Source: Cladocopium goreaui
Lineage: Eukaryota > Sar > Dinophyceae > Suessiales > Symbiodiniaceae
Direction of reading: 5' to 3'
DNA: 64,000 nt
NCBI GenBank assembly: GCA_947184155.2
Contig: CAMXCT020001013.1
Location: 62,001 to 126,000 of the forward strand
The notes below the pieces were generated by a model. The model was given only the letters and a program-made list of their open reading frames with translations, did no database searches and had not been told where the DNA came from. Numbering within the stretch: the stretch's first letter is position 1; each line of letters begins with the position of its first letter. Below are positions 8,969 to 19,195 of this stretch, in pieces. The position numbers and the translations under genes are program-made.

Positions 8969-11900
8969 ATATATGATTATATAATTAGAATCATGTATAT
9001 ATATATATATATTTGAGGAAAAATGGGGTATCATCCCTCAATCAGAACTAAGTGGCATCTGAAAACCTTGATTCTCATATGACCAAAAGTGCCAGTGCCA
9101 AGATTATTGTGGAAAATCAACTTTTCATGGGTAAATTAATGATCAATGATGGTCTAGGCTAGGTGTGTATGTGGGCATCTATATGTATGGGAAGGATGGG
9201 GTATGTAATCCCTCAAAACTATCTGAACTACTTGGAAGAGTTAGAATACTTCAGTAGGGAATAATTTCGGCTGCTAACCTCTGCTAACTGGAGCGATTCA
9301 GTGGATGGATCTGAGATAAATCCAACTCTGGTATGCGACCATGTCCTGACATTGCGAGATGATTCGACAGTGATCAAATCTCAATGTTGCCGTTGGTTAA
9401 AAAAAATACCCTGCAGTAAATCCACTAGAAGACCCTGAAAGTAGATAGCCAAATTTGTAAAAGTGGACAGCAATCTTCAACCCCACCCTATTCTTTTCGC
9501 CCTAAGCACTATCTCTTACCATGAAATGACCAGGAGTTGCCTTTCATCCATCTTTTTCGGGGAAAACACATGTCACTCACCTAATAAAAGTTCCGCTAGA
9601 CTGCAAGGTGGTGCCCCCAAGATAGCTAAGTTGGTTTATAACTCCAATAACTATGGTTTATAGGTGATATATCTATAGTTAATGGGCTTATAAACCAACT
9701 TATAACTGGGGGGCACCACCTTGTGGGATAATTCATGATTTAATTCCCCTTAGTAATAATTAACAATCATCCAGCCAGATCTAGCTGGCTCTTATCATCA
9801 TGATCTTTAACCATCATTAACTATCATGAACACTCATTAACATTTACCATAATTAACATTCACGAACATTCATCAACAATCATTAACCATCATTAACAGT
9901 CATTCACATTAACACTCATTAACCATCATTACCCTCTGGTAAACTAACAGTTCCCGAAGGAAAATCACTATTTTTAATGGGTAAATCCACGATTTCTATG
10001 ACAATTTTCAATAGCTACCGTTGAATTACCAGAGGATAACCCTCCTTAAACCTCGTTAATCATCTAACCATCCCTGGCTCCCGCCTCATAGACATCAAAG
10101 AGCCGGCAGACGTGGGGATGATCCACCGAGAGGAAGACCTCCACTTCAGCGGCCAAGGTCCTGTGGAACAGGAAAAAAAACGATGGGATTTCAAGGGGGA
10201 ACATGTTGGAACATGCCAATGTGTATATATACATATATGTATATACATATATATATATATATAAATACATATATATATATGTATGTATATATATATATAC
10301 TAATCTCAAAAATGTGGGCTCCCCAAAGCCATGGGTTTCAATACTAAAATATACTAAAATTGTCTAACTTAGGATGATTTGCGACATCTCCCTGGACACA
10401 TCCCATGAAGGTGCAAACATCCAAGAGAAATGGACGGTATCTAACCACTCATTTTTCTAGCATCGTACAGCTGCATGTTGCCTCATTTTCAACCAGCAAC
10501 TACAAGGTGGTGCCCCATAGTTAGCTAACTTGGTTTATAAGTCCAATAACTAGGGTTTATGGGGGTTATATCTATACTTAATGGGGATTATAAACCAACT
10601 TATAACTGGGGGGTACCACCTTGTATGACTTGAAGGACATTTTTTAAAGGACATCCCCTTCGCAACTAAGGAGGAACCCCTGAAATTCCCCGTTTTTTGT
10701 CGACGTCCTGCGAGTTTCCTTGCTGTAGAGCTTGATGCTCTTCACAGCGAATCGGCCGCTGCGCTGCCGCTTGCTGGTGGCCAAAAGGACATTGCCAGAA
10801 AAGCCGGAGCCCAGAACGGTGTCCTGGGGGGTGTCAAGCCATTGAAGCCCGACTAGGGACCACAGATGATTTTAGTTAGTATATATATATAATATATATA
10901 TATTAGTATATATTTAATATATATATATATACACTGTATATATATATATATACTATATATATATACTATATATATATACTATATGTATATATATATATGT
11001 ATATATATACTATGTATATATATATATATACTATATATATACATACTATATGTATATATATATATATTTGTATATATATATATATACTATATGTACACTA
11101 TATATATACTATATGTATATATATATATATTCGTATATGTATATATATATGCGTATATATATATATGCACCAGGCCCTGCCACCCCCCCCCTCCCCCCCC
11201 CCATATGGGATGGGTCCCATATACTGGTCCCATATGAGATCTTCCCCCTCCCCCCCTGTGGTGTGGTGGGGGTGTGGCACTGTCCCCCTCCCCCCCCTGT
11301 GGTGTGGTGGATGGGTCCCATATACTGGTCCCATATGAGATCTTCCCCCTCCCCCCCCTGTGGTGTGGTGGGGGTGTGGCACTGTCCCCCTCCCCCCCCT
11401 GTGGTGTGGTGGATGGGTCCCATATACTGGTCCCATATGAGATCTTCCCCCTCCCCCCCCTGTGGTGTGGTGGGGGTGTGGCACTGTCCCCCTCCCCCCC
11501 CTGTGGTGTGGTGGGGGTGTGGTATGGTATGGTGGGTATGTATGGTGTGTATGGTCGGTCTGGTATGGCATGTTTGGAAAGTATGGTATGTTTGGTATGT
11601 ATGGTAGGTATGGTATGTATGGCATGAGTGGTTGGTATTGTATGGATGGTAGGTATGGTATGTAAGTCTGTTGGATATGGTATGTTTGATATGACAGTAT
11701 GTATGGTCTGTATGGTATGTATGGTTACTATGATGGGTATGGAATATGTCCTATCTAAGGTAGGTATGGTATGTATGGCATGTATGCTTGCTATTGTATG
11801 TATGCTATTGTATGTATGGTAGGTGTGGTAATTACATTTCATATGTATGGTATGTATGGTATGTATGATAGATATGATAGGTATGGTATGCATGGCATCA

Positions 11901-13130
11901 TTGACATGTATGGTAGGTACGGTATATGTTCAACAGAGGTAGTGTTGTCAGAGTACACAGGTAGTAAACAGGAAGTAGATACAGTAGATACATAGCACAT
12001 GTATGTATGACTATAGGTAGCACGTAGGTACTTTGAAGGAGTATGTGTGCTACGTAGGTCGCCTAAAAGGTAGCATGTACCTAGTAAATGCGAGGCTGGT
12101 AGTCAGAAATGCTGCAAAGACCTAGCAAATACGACGCTGGACCTCAGAAATGCTGCCAATAGCTTGCAAAAAGAAGGGAATTGGGGCTACTACCTGGGGA
12201 CCCAACCCATGGGGGGGGGGGGGTGGAGAGACGGAGGACGGGACCATATATATGCGTGTATATATATATGTATATATGTATATTTGTATAATAATATACA
12301 TATATATATATATATATATATACGTTTAAAATTACCCATCTATATAATTATTGGGGCCCCCAAATTTAGCCCGACAGCATATTCCCCGGGGGAGCCAGCT
12401 TCCTTGAATCAATGTCTGGAACCGATGAATGGTTTCAACGTGTATAAACTATAGTATAAACTATGAAGCAAATCGTATCCCATTTAACTGATGGAAACGA
12501 TGGAAATAAACGTGAAATAGTTCGAAACCCTTCAAGCCTTGCAGAGTTTGGTTACCTGGACAAGCCTTCTATATGGCAGCTGACGCTCCAGTGAATTTTT
12601 CCCGACCCTTGGTGCTGCTCCCTGAGAAAACCATGTCGATTGAGTTTCATCGAAAACTAGTTTGACATACTTGTATATTACTCATCTTCATCATTCTTAA
12701 TCTACCATGAGTGATTATAACACCAGTCTTGACTATATTACTCATCTTAAATGTCCAGTTCAAACACTTCTTGGACTTCTGTTGACCAAGGGCGCTTCCG
12801 AACGGGCACCAACTTGCCATGACTGAACCCCACGAGGCTCCGAGAGATCATAGTCATCAGAGAGCTTTCTTGGGAGGTGATGATATCGGCCACTCACCTG
12901 GCAGAATCGACGTCCGGGACAAGTTATTGTGGGGGTAGCCTCAAGAAAAAAACATCGAAAAGGCTACGGAAATCCATGGATCTCTACATTTGATCTACAT
13001 TTGATCTACATTTCCGGTGGATTTCCCCCAGCTTTTTGTATACGTGCTGGAGGCTAGCCGGTTCTTCAAATGTGCGTCAATGTTCGTCAATCAAAATACT
13101 ACGGATAATAACTTGATAATGATACACACA

Positions 13131-13162
<32 letters not shown>

Positions 13163-14001
13163 GTATGTGTATATATATAATATAATATATATATATATAT
13201 ATTATATTTATGATTGGGGGAAGGATTGGAAGGGAACACCAAAACAATGACCAACATAATATGGATTTGTCTGAACATGATGTATACTTCTCATTTTATA
13301 ACAATTCAATCAGGATGGGTTAAACCAATGTTAACCATGTAGAAAAAAAAACAAATACACCCAAAACGACATTGTATAGTTGTACGATGGTTGTTGATTT
13401 ACATCCCCGTTCTATCCCCATTACTGGCTGGTTAAAATCCCTGTGTTTCATGTTTTTTTTGGACATATCTGGAGGACAATTCTACGACTCGTAAGTGGTT
13501 TAATAGCCATAAGTTAGTTCATCAATTGATGGGATAAGCCACGAAAGGAGGATTTGAACTCACACCAGGGTTCACACCGTGGGTGAAAAAGTCTCCGTTT
13601 CGTGACTTAACCTATCTATGCATGGGGGTTGGTCTATGAATCCCTTTAACTAGAGGTACAAATACCGTAAACCCTTATAAACCCTTCCTACTAAGTGACC
13701 AATAGATACTATAGACCAGCTGTGAACCATCACTATAACTGTTGTTGTACACTATTGTAAACTATTGTCATATAAACTATAGTTATAAGTCCGTTGATAT
13801 GGGTGTTTCCTAAAATATGGCGACCCCAAAGCTTGATCATCAGCAATAACTTGGATGATTTTGGGGTACCTAAAATTGATGGAAACCTCCATGAAAAAAA
13901 ACACGATACACCACCCGTGGGACCGCCTGAAGCTCGCCGGCCCTCAGGGAAGCTCGTCGCCGGGCACCCTTCAACTTTTCCTTACTGCTCTGGCCGCCCA
14001 T
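7362..14001 (-). CDS. N-myristoylated CDPK/CaMK-type protein kinase, kinase domain through APE-like site
   Basis: Eight exons read right to left: 14001-13915, 12939-12898, 12621-12556, 10852-10708, 10160-10085, 8541-8432, 7795-7735, 7487-7362. The first gives MGGQSSKEKLKGARRR, a typical N-myristoylation start (Met-Gly, Ser6, following Lys) seen in CDPKs; this fixes the start codon. The kinase domain then shows VLGSGFSGNVLLA (Gly loop), FAVKSI (ATP Lys), AAEVEVFLSVDHPHVCRLFD (helix C Glu), LDLVMECLEGGEL (hinge), YLHSLGVVHRDIKLENFMYD (catalytic loop) and LKLIDFGFSKAWDP (DFG). The order and RD-type catalytic loop are those of Ser/Thr kinases of the CaMK/CDPK group; the enzyme would phosphorylate proteins, probably at membranes. 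Introns 4-7 appear to start with GA, GC, GA and GA, matching dinoflagellate non-canonical splicing. Oddities: the APE region reads KMNCALLAPQ, about three residues short, and the C-lobe remainder and EF hands were not found, so it may be cut short or continue beyond position 1. The join between exons 3 and 4 needs one extra base, so an exon may be missing. Confidence 0.85.
7735..7795 (-). CDS. kinase exon 7, HRDIK catalytic loop
   Basis: 61 bp after AACTGAG: MLLAIRYLHSLGVVHRDIKL. Asp in HRD and Lys two residues later are present. The intron starts GACACA (GA donor). Confidence 0.88.
8432..8541 (-). CDS. kinase exon 6, hinge and helix D-E
   Basis: 110 bp after TCGACAG: DVDHLDLVMECLEGGELLQR, then RFAEKDAADAAYQ. 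The next exon repeats the QML start, so the boundary is ambiguous by a base, but the intron start is GATGCT or ATGCTT, not GT. Confidence 0.85.
8860..9013. repeat. (TA)n / ATATAC-rich microsatellite
   Basis: Long alternating TA with CA/TG interruptions. Apparent frames are Tyr/Ile repeats. Confidence 0.9.
9604..9723. mobile_element. M2 inverted-repeat element
   Basis: Ends CAAGGTGGTGCCCCCAAG and CTGGGGGGCACCACCTTG are near-perfect inverted repeats; the interior has GGTTTATAACTCC and the matching TTATAAACC. Inside a kinase intron. Confidence 0.85.
9780..9925. repeat. CATTAACA/ATCATTAAC short repeat tract
   Basis: Irregular repetition of CATTAAC, CATCATTAAC and CACTCATTAAC units over about 140 bp between an M2 and an M1 element. 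Confidence 0.6.
9930..10038. mobile_element. M1 element in a kinase intron
   Basis: TACCCTCTGGTAAACTAAC at the left, GAATTACCAGAGGATA at the right, 109 bp. It lies 47 bp from exon 5 and does not supply that exon's splice site. Confidence 0.85.
10085..10160 (-). CDS. kinase exon 5, helix C
   Basis: 76 bp after CCACAG: TLAAEVEVFLSVDHPHVCRL, then FDVYE. The helix C Glu (AAEVE) and the HPHVCRL strand are clear. The intron begins GCGGGA, a GC donor that keeps phase with exon 6. Confidence 0.85.
10217..10300. repeat. (TA)n / ATATGT microsatellite
   Basis: Alternating AT with ATACATAT variants. Confidence 0.9.
10503..10623. mobile_element. M2 inverted-repeat element, second intronic copy
   Basis: CAAGGTGGTGCCCCATAG at the left, CTGGGGGGTACCACCTTG at the right. 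About 85 percent alike to 9604-9723 by eye. Confidence 0.85.
10708..10852 (-). CDS. kinase exon 4, Gly-rich loop and ATP lysine
   Basis: Acceptor CCCTAG; reads LQWLDTPQDTVLGSGFSG, NVLLATSKRQRSGRFAVKSI, then KLYSKETR. GxGxxGxV loop and VK lysine are intact. Ends CGCAG with intron starting GACGTC, which gives ETRR-TLAAEV across the junction. Confidence 0.85.
10875..11165. repeat. long (TA)n tract with ATACTAT variants
   Basis: Almost pure alternating AT with ACTATA and GTATATAT variants, running into the GC-rich minisatellite. Confidence 0.9.
11206..11520. repeat. 103-104 bp minisatellite, three units
   Basis: The block GGTCCCATATACTGGTCCCA, then GAGATCTTCCCCCTCCCCCC, TGTGGTGTGGTGGGGGTG recurs three times at about 11208, 11311 and 11415 with almost no differences. 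Reading frames across it on both strands are artefacts of a unit near a multiple of three. Confidence 0.9.
11520..11940. repeat. degenerate TATGGTATG / GTATGTATGG repeat tract
   Basis: About 420 bp dominated by GTATGGTATGTATGG units with drift. Gives a Tyr/Met/Gly/Val-rich forward frame and Ile/His/Thr-rich reverse frame, neither credible as protein. Confidence 0.85.
12079..12165. repeat. 41-bp direct repeat pair
   Basis: ACCTAGTAAATGCGAGGCTGG... and ACCTAGCAAATACGACGCTGG..., both followed by TCAGAAATGCTGC, with unit length 41. Confidence 0.7.
12246..12325. repeat. (TA)n microsatellite
   Basis: ATATATATGCGTG and pure TA runs after a 14-base G run near 12212-12226. Confidence 0.85.
12556..12621 (-). 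CDS. kinase exon 3 (variable N-terminal region)
   Basis: 66 bp, 22 codons (GAAPRVGKNSLERQLPYRR, then LVQ) between TTTCTCAG and GTAACC. Phase 0. The following exon needs a phase-1 partner, so another small exon may lie in the 12.5-10.9 kb interval. Confidence 0.5.
12898..12939 (-). CDS. kinase exon 2 (variable N-terminal region)
   Basis: 42 bp, 14 codons (ATPTITCPGRRFCQ) between a CTTGAG acceptor and a GTGAGT donor. Phase 0 at both ends, agreeing with exons 1 and 3. Confidence 0.5.
13130..13210. repeat. (TA)n and (GTAT)n microsatellite
   Basis: TA alternation containing GTATGTATGTATGTATGT. Confidence 0.85.
13548..13616 (-). other. tRNA-like repeat fragment
   Basis: On the minus strand the 5' GTCACGAAA pairs with the 3' TTTCGTGGC, and GTTCAAATCC near the 3' end matches a tRNA B-box/T-loop. 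The D and anticodon arms do not form properly and the length is 69, so this is at best a decayed tRNA-derived element or a short inverted-repeat element. Confidence 0.3.
13915..14001 (-). CDS. kinase exon 1, myristoylation start
   Basis: 87 bp, 29 codons, MGGQSSKEKLKGARRRASLR onward to AVPR, then a GTGGTG donor. The upstream ATG at 14009 is out of frame, so 14001 is the start. Gly2, Ser6 and the basic cluster fit N-myristoylation plus membrane binding. Confidence 0.75.
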
Positions 14002-15626
14002 CTCGCCATGACGGAGTCGGAGGCGTCCCGAATGGAGGGGAAGTGAGCTGGGAGAATGGCTGCTTGAACATCTGTTTTTTGCTGGGAAAACCATGGAAAA
14101 TCCTAGAACATACCATCATTATCCATCATTTGGAGAGGTTTTGCCACTGGAAATTGTTGATTTTTGTTTTTATGTGCATCATGGTTTGGTAGATTTTGGT
14201 ATCACGTGGATGATAAAAACCCTGCGGCTTCACTCAGAGTGTCATTGCACGATCCAACAACCAATCGGCTTCACTCAGATCTTCCGAAGAGTCTTCGCAT
14301 CGATCAAACTCCTGAGTTTGTCACATATTTAAATCATATTTACTGATGGCTGAAGGTATCCTATGTGCTCCATGTATATATCTGCAGACAAATATGGATG
14401 AAACATGGATGACACGGATGACACTTCCGTGTTGGCTGGTTCACTGACAAAAAACAGCCATCGGAAGCCAAACAAGCCTTGGACCGGCAGGCGAAGTCTC
14501 TCACCGCAACTTGGGGGCTGCCACTCTGGTTGTGTATGTGGAGGATCATTTGATCTCATTTATTATATCCCACATGCGAACCATGGTGGTGGTATATTTA
14601 CCTACCTACAAAACTGGGTGATTTTGTTCGGGCACATGTTGGTAAATATTCCAGCACCATGGAGCATATGGGTAGATGGTGAGGAAATCAGCTTAATTTA
14701 CCATAGTTCACCCAGTTCGAACTGGGGACAACATCATGGGGACTTAGGAACCCTGTCGACATCAACCAGTTACCATGGGTCCATATGAACGCTCAATATC
14801 AACGTGGTTCATCCCGAAACCCTATAGATTTACATAAAATACAGCTATGAATTCATATGTGCCATCGTCAATGTCCATGTTTTTTTTGGGCTATGGTCAT
14901 CAATCCTTTTTGTTGCGAATCATTACAATGGGTACATGAAAAACCCTATTGATGGGTGTATGACCATCCCCTTCTATGAGAAAGCAAACCATGTTTTGAC
15001 CACGGCACATGTGAACTATAGTTCAATTATGATAAATCCAACTGATGATAAATATATATATATATATGAGTTTATCTCAAAATAAGCTACTACTAACTTA
15101 CTATCCGCAGCTGATGGCTGAATTCCAAATCATGATTTTATTTTGGATTCCAATCAGTTCCAACAAATGATATCAGTTTTGGATGTCGATCTGCTTAATA
15201 TCTATTCACGTTTTCTTTTCTGTTTTGGATCATCATTTTTGACCCCCATCAATGAGTCTCAACCCACATGGCCACCTACCAGTTTTGACACTTATCGAAC
15301 GATATATACATTACAAACCCTCTAAACTGGGTAAATCATATAAATCATATAAATCATACCATTTCACTAACCTGAAACTTGCGGCCATTTGGGGATGATT
15401 TTATATCCCTTACTAACCATGATTTCCAGGGTTCGCTCACGACTTGAGGTCACTATAATTTACCAAGTTATTGTCCCATCATATCCATTATATTCCCATG
15501 ATACTGCCATTTATGTTGGTTAAATCACCATTTTTCCTATGGTTTCCTATGGTTTCCCATGAAAACATCCTAGTTTTCCTCCAGTTTTCCTTCACGACCT
15601 GCACCGCGGTTCCCAAAACCTCCCAC
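14002..15626. other. intergenic interval upstream of the kinase start
   Basis: About 1.6 kb between the kinase start codon and the last exon-like block of the next minus-strand gene upstream. An open plus frame at 14405-14788 is not recognised. No TATA box or promoter element can be claimed; dinoflagellate promoters are poorly defined and often lack TATA. Confidence 0.4.
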
Positions 15627-15653
15627 CTTTTCAGCTTCCTTTGCCTTTTTGGC
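15627..15653 (-). CDS. AK-type mini-exon (HMG-like gene)
   Basis: 27 bp, nine codons AKKAKEAEK, between a GTCAG acceptor and a GTGGGA donor, phase 0 both sides. One of four small exons of the same kind (others at 17320, 18124, 18560), all beginning GCC/GCT-Lys after an AG. Confidence 0.5.
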
Positions 15654-15878
15654 CTGACTCAGCAGGAATCCAATGGAAATCCCATGGACATCCAATGGGA
15701 AAACATGGAAAACTGATCACCATGAATCTAGTGCACCAGGCAACTTGTGAAAACACTAAAAGAAACCACCAAAAAAGAGTCGGTGATATATACCTGGCAA
15801 TGTCCTTGTGCTTCGATCATGCGTCAATGCAAATGCAGTGGCGGGGAAGCACCCTATCAATTGATGCTGACTTTTCCA

Positions 15879-15909
15879 CTTCGCAAACTGTTAGTTTACC
15901 AAAGTGTAA
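15879..15909. mobile_element. M1 end fragment
   Basis: TTCGCAAACTGTTAGTTTACC and AAAGTGTA, a decayed right end like that at 6071. Confidence 0.4.
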
Positions 15910-15950
15910 GCTACCAAAATCCACTATGCTGGTATACTGGCGATATAATG

Positions 15951-16105
15951 GGTGTATATATATATATATATATATCCAAGTATTCTTACTTATCCAAAAT
16001 TGATGCAAATTGGGTGTATAAATCCGCAAGTAGATATAATGGGTGCAGAACTCCCTGGGTATAACGGGTGTATCTTGGTATATATTGGTATAATGGATGT
16101 ATTAA
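15951..16105. repeat. (TA)n and GGTATAATGGGTGTAT-type short repeats
   Basis: A TA tract followed by repeated ATAATGGGTG / ATAACGGGTG / GGTATAATGGATG units. Confidence 0.6.
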
Positions 16106-16154
16106 AAAAAAAAAGCACAATATCCAAACCAGGGTTGATGCATTCGAAGAGAGG

Positions 16155-16208
16155 CGCCTTTGCAACTGCTTTCGCCTTTGCGGCCTTTGCCAATGCGGAT
16201 GGCGGATC
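16155..16208 (-). CDS. Ala/Lys-rich exon of the HMG-like gene
   Basis: After a TTTCACAG acceptor one frame reads ALAKAAKAKAVAKAPLFE, a basic alanine-rich helix typical of tails of chromatin proteins. Boundaries approximate. Confidence 0.45.
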
Positions 16209-16451
16209 TGTGAAACCAGAACAGAGTGTATTATGTGTATTGATGTTTCTGGGGAAAAACAATTATGTATATAAATATAGTAACCAGCCAAAAATATTTT
16301 AAGTAAATTCTCACTATTTTAGTATTCACGTGTCTTTCTTTTTAGGGGTGACAATACTACAATGTATATAGTATATATAAATATGGACTTTCGTATATAA
16401 ATATGGACCCCCGTATGATTTTACCCTTCACGGGCATGAGAAAATGTACAT

Positions 16452-16584
16452 ATGGACCCCCTTGTGGCTACAGCCTTGACCGAATGGGAAAAGCGTTTCG
16501 GAATTTCCTTCTGGCGAGGCTGTGAAATGGCAGTTCCGAAAGACTTGAAACTCAACAACTGGACAGCCCACATGTTAAGACTTC
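16452..16584 (-). CDS. exon starting at the end of an M3 element
   Basis: Minus-strand frame open from the last base of the M3 copy at 16585: SLNMWAVQLLSFKSFGTAIS, QPRQKEIPKRFSHSVKAVAT, RGS. The M3 end supplies ACCAG as acceptor. The plus strand is also open here (TEWEKRFGISFWRGCEMAVP), so strand is uncertain; the minus choice follows the neighbouring exons. Confidence 0.4.
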
Positions 16585-16696
16585 CTGGTTGGTGGTTAAA
16601 AAACAATCTTGAAAAATATGACTTCGTCAATGGGTTTCGGATGACATCCCATATATGAAATGGAACATAAAATTCATGTTTGAAACCACCAACCAG
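16585..16696. mobile_element. M3 element with 4-bp target duplication
   Basis: CTGGTTGGTGGTTAAAAAAC at the left, GAAACCACCAACCAG at the right, flanked by CTTC on both sides. Confidence 0.85.
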
Positions 16697-16907
16697 CTTC
16701 CTACAATAAAACATGTCAGGAAGAGAGATTGGACAATGAGGGCGAGGTGCAGATATGGGTGGTGTCAAATAGCACAAAACAAGATGCAAAAATATCTGAC
16801 GGGAACCAGCTGAGTTTGATGGAGGTCAGCTTGAAAAAGCTGAGGAAAGTTTGATAGAGATAAACGGATAGAGATAAATCTGATAGAGGCAAGTTGGAAA
16901 GATACAT

Positions 16908-16930
16908 ATATATATATATACATAATTACA
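16908..16930. repeat. (TA)n microsatellite
   Basis: Short TA run within a GATAGAG/GTTTGA-rich stretch (16800-17040) that repeats GATAGAGATAAA-like and GATGGAG-like units loosely. Confidence 0.6.
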
Positions 16931-17175
16931 TAAGTTGGATGGAGAGAATTTGTATGAAGTTGAGTTTCATGGAGATGAGTTTGGAGGTAAGAGTTTGACA
17001 CTTTGGATAAAGTTCAGATCGATAGAGGCAACTTTGATATCGCCCCATCGCTACATTTACAGTAATTACCTGCGGTTTTCACAACAATCTCACTCAGCAA
17101 AAATATCCATCGATGTCCGATGTCCCAGCAGCACGATGGTATGGCAGGTCCTGGCACTGTGAGTCATGATGGCAC

Positions 17176-17312
17176 AACGTGGTGCCCCCCCAGTGATGTT
17201 TGTTGGTTTATAAACCATAGTAACTAGTTCGATATATCTACCATAAACCATAGTGAAATTGGAGTTATGTGAACCCCAACTTAGCGATTTCGTTTACGGG
17301 GCCCCACATGGC
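17176..17312. mobile_element. M2 element, diverged copy
   Basis: ACGTGGTGCCCCCCCAGTG at one end and GGGGCCCCACATGG at the other, with TTGGTTTATAAACC inside. Confidence 0.55.
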
Positions 17313-17319
17313 ATTTCTG

Positions 17320-17362
17320 AGGCAATGACTTTCCCCTTGTCTTTTTCTTTCTTCAATTTGGC
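17320..17362 (-). CDS. AK-type exon, AKLKKEKDKGKVIAS
   Basis: After a TCCTGAG acceptor: AKLKKEKDKGKVIA. Highly basic; fits the repeated linker/tail exons of the HMG-like gene. Confidence 0.5.
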
Positions 17363-17490
17363 CTCAGGACATTACAGCCATCACAGCGTCTGATGACTGG
17401 TGATGCTTGAGCCCACCAGTTGGGGGTCAAACAATGGCCTACCCCAAAAGCATCAACGCTTTGCCGATTAAAGTTGATGCCAAACACACA

Positions 17491-17521
<31 letters not shown>

Positions 17522-17525
<4 letters not shown>

Positions 17526-17640
17526 GGCAGTGTGTCAAAACCTTGTACCCCTGTAGTTCACATCAAAATAGCTGGGATTTATGGATGTTCATCCCCCTAA
17601 AAATGGTATTTTCATAGGTATTGATCCATACCCATATATA
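17522..17640. mobile_element. M5 element, second copy
   Basis: Shares CAAAATAGCTGG, ATGGATGTTCATCC, CTAAAAATGGTAT and ATTGATCCATACCCATATA with 5810-5920; bounded by TA runs. Confidence 0.65.
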
Positions 17641-18123
17641 TATATATATATACATATATTACATATACAGCCAAACATCGATCATTTTTTGGTGTCCCCC
17701 AATGACGAAGCCAACGGTTGCGCCATGTCTCTTCATCCCGCTGAATTGGAGGTAACAAAATCCGACATGTAGAATGGTTTACCATGGTTTACCTCCCAAC
17801 AGGAAGGGAGAATGTGAGGTGTTTTTGTATGTTGTTTTTAAGTTGTTTTTAAGTTGTTTTTAAGTTGTGGAAAACCTGGAAAACCATGGAAATTCATGGA
17901 AAATTCGCGAAGAAGCTCGGTGAGCGGAACTCATCGCAAGCCAGTTCCAAACGAACTCTCTCTGGTTGCTATAGGACCATATAGGACCATCATTCCACGG
18001 ATCGGTTCAGTGGTTCCCCCCCCATTTCGCTTCTCCCAGATTGTATATCAGCGTTGTAAGTGGGTGAACTAACCCCAGCTAACGCTCAAAACTCCGTGAT
18101 CCTCGGTACATTCAACAGCGCAG

Positions 18124-18165
18124 GCGTCTGGCCTGTTCTTTGGCTTTCATCTTCTTTTCCTTGGC
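18124..18165 (-). CDS. AK-type exon, AKEKKMKAKEQARRLR
   Basis: After a CTCAG acceptor: AKEKKMKAKEQARR. Lys/Arg-rich helix. The donor appears to be GC or CG type; not settled. Confidence 0.5.
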
Positions 18166-18559
18166 CTGAGGAGTTGCACTACGTCCCATCCTCCGCACAA
18201 AGTCTTGATTGGGTCATCTTTTGAGGTATTTTGAGTAGGCAAGTAGGAGGGCAAAGCTTTTCAAGAGCATGGCACAATCTTCCGGGCCATTCTATTCTGT
18301 GGCAGTCTTTATGCCGTGAAGTTGTCATTCATTGTCCAGATTCTTGATGCATGATATCCCTGATTTTGTTACTTCACATCCATTTTGCATGGTGAAACTT
18401 GAACCACCATTTTGTAGTAGATCACCCCCAACTCTGACAAAAATGCAACCTGAGAGAGATCTTTTTTCTTCACAAACCATGGTTTTACCTCCAAACGTTG
18501 CTAATTATGGCGCAGGGGCTCATGTAGATTTTCCTGAAAAAGGCAACCCCTGCGAATCA

Positions 18560-18590
18560 CGCCTTGAGATCTTTGCTGGTTTTCTTAGCC
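18560..18590 (-). CDS. AK-type exon, AKKTSKDLKA
   Basis: After a GCTGCAAG acceptor: AKKTSKDLKA, then a TGA/TGATTC sequence that could be a stop. Confidence 0.4.
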
Positions 18591-18959
18591 TTGCAGCAGG
18601 AAAACACCAACTGCATACCTGAATGTTCCTGAGGGTTTCGTGTTTTAGTCCCTAAGCCCAAATCTGCCTTTTTATCTCATGGCCTATTTTTTTTTCTTCT
18701 GGAGCCTTTTATCAGTCCAGAGATATCTTTTGGCAGGTTTGACGTCAGTCTTCTGTTAGAGTTCTAAGATGTTTCAGGGACGAGATTGAACAAATGATCG
18801 CAAAACCTTCATGGTCGGGTGTAGCTGCGGTCATGGGCTGCTACTGCATGAAGCACTTACACACATGTTTGAATCATATATCAAATATACTCTCTTCGTG
18901 TAACTGCGTACCCTTCGCTAAGGGGCTGAAATTCAGAACAGGTGGATTTTGCAGGTGTA

Positions 18960-19160
18960 TATACATATACGTACACATATATATATATATATAAATGCAC
19001 CAAAATACATTTAAAAACGTATTATACATATTATATATACATATTGTAAATATAATCAAACATCTAAAACTACTAATAAATATATATATATAAAACTAAC
19101 CACAAATAACCATTGAAAATAATTATATATGATATATAATTATAATTCATGATACATTGA
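18960..19160. repeat. AT-rich tract with (TA)n
   Basis: ATATACATATACGTACAC, pure TA runs and ATATAATTATAATT-type sequence. Confidence 0.8.
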
Positions 19161-19195
19161 GTCAGTGGCAACCCCAACGTCGGCCTCGCCTTCAC

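Larger units (their letters stand above)
7363..14001 (-). other. kinase introns: repeat content
   Basis: The introns hold an M1 copy (9930-10038), two M2 copies (9604-9723, 10503-10623), (TA)n tracts (8870-9013, 10217-10300, 10875-11165), the 103-bp minisatellite and the TATGG region (11206-11940) and GC-poor filler. No exon on the plus strand is supported inside them. Confidence 0.6.

Noticed and set aside
11087-11893. Longest open frame of the window (268 codons, minus strand) rich in His/Thr/Gly/Pro.
   Set aside because: It lies wholly in the 103-bp minisatellite and TATGG tract; openness follows from the repeat unit, and several other frames are equally open.
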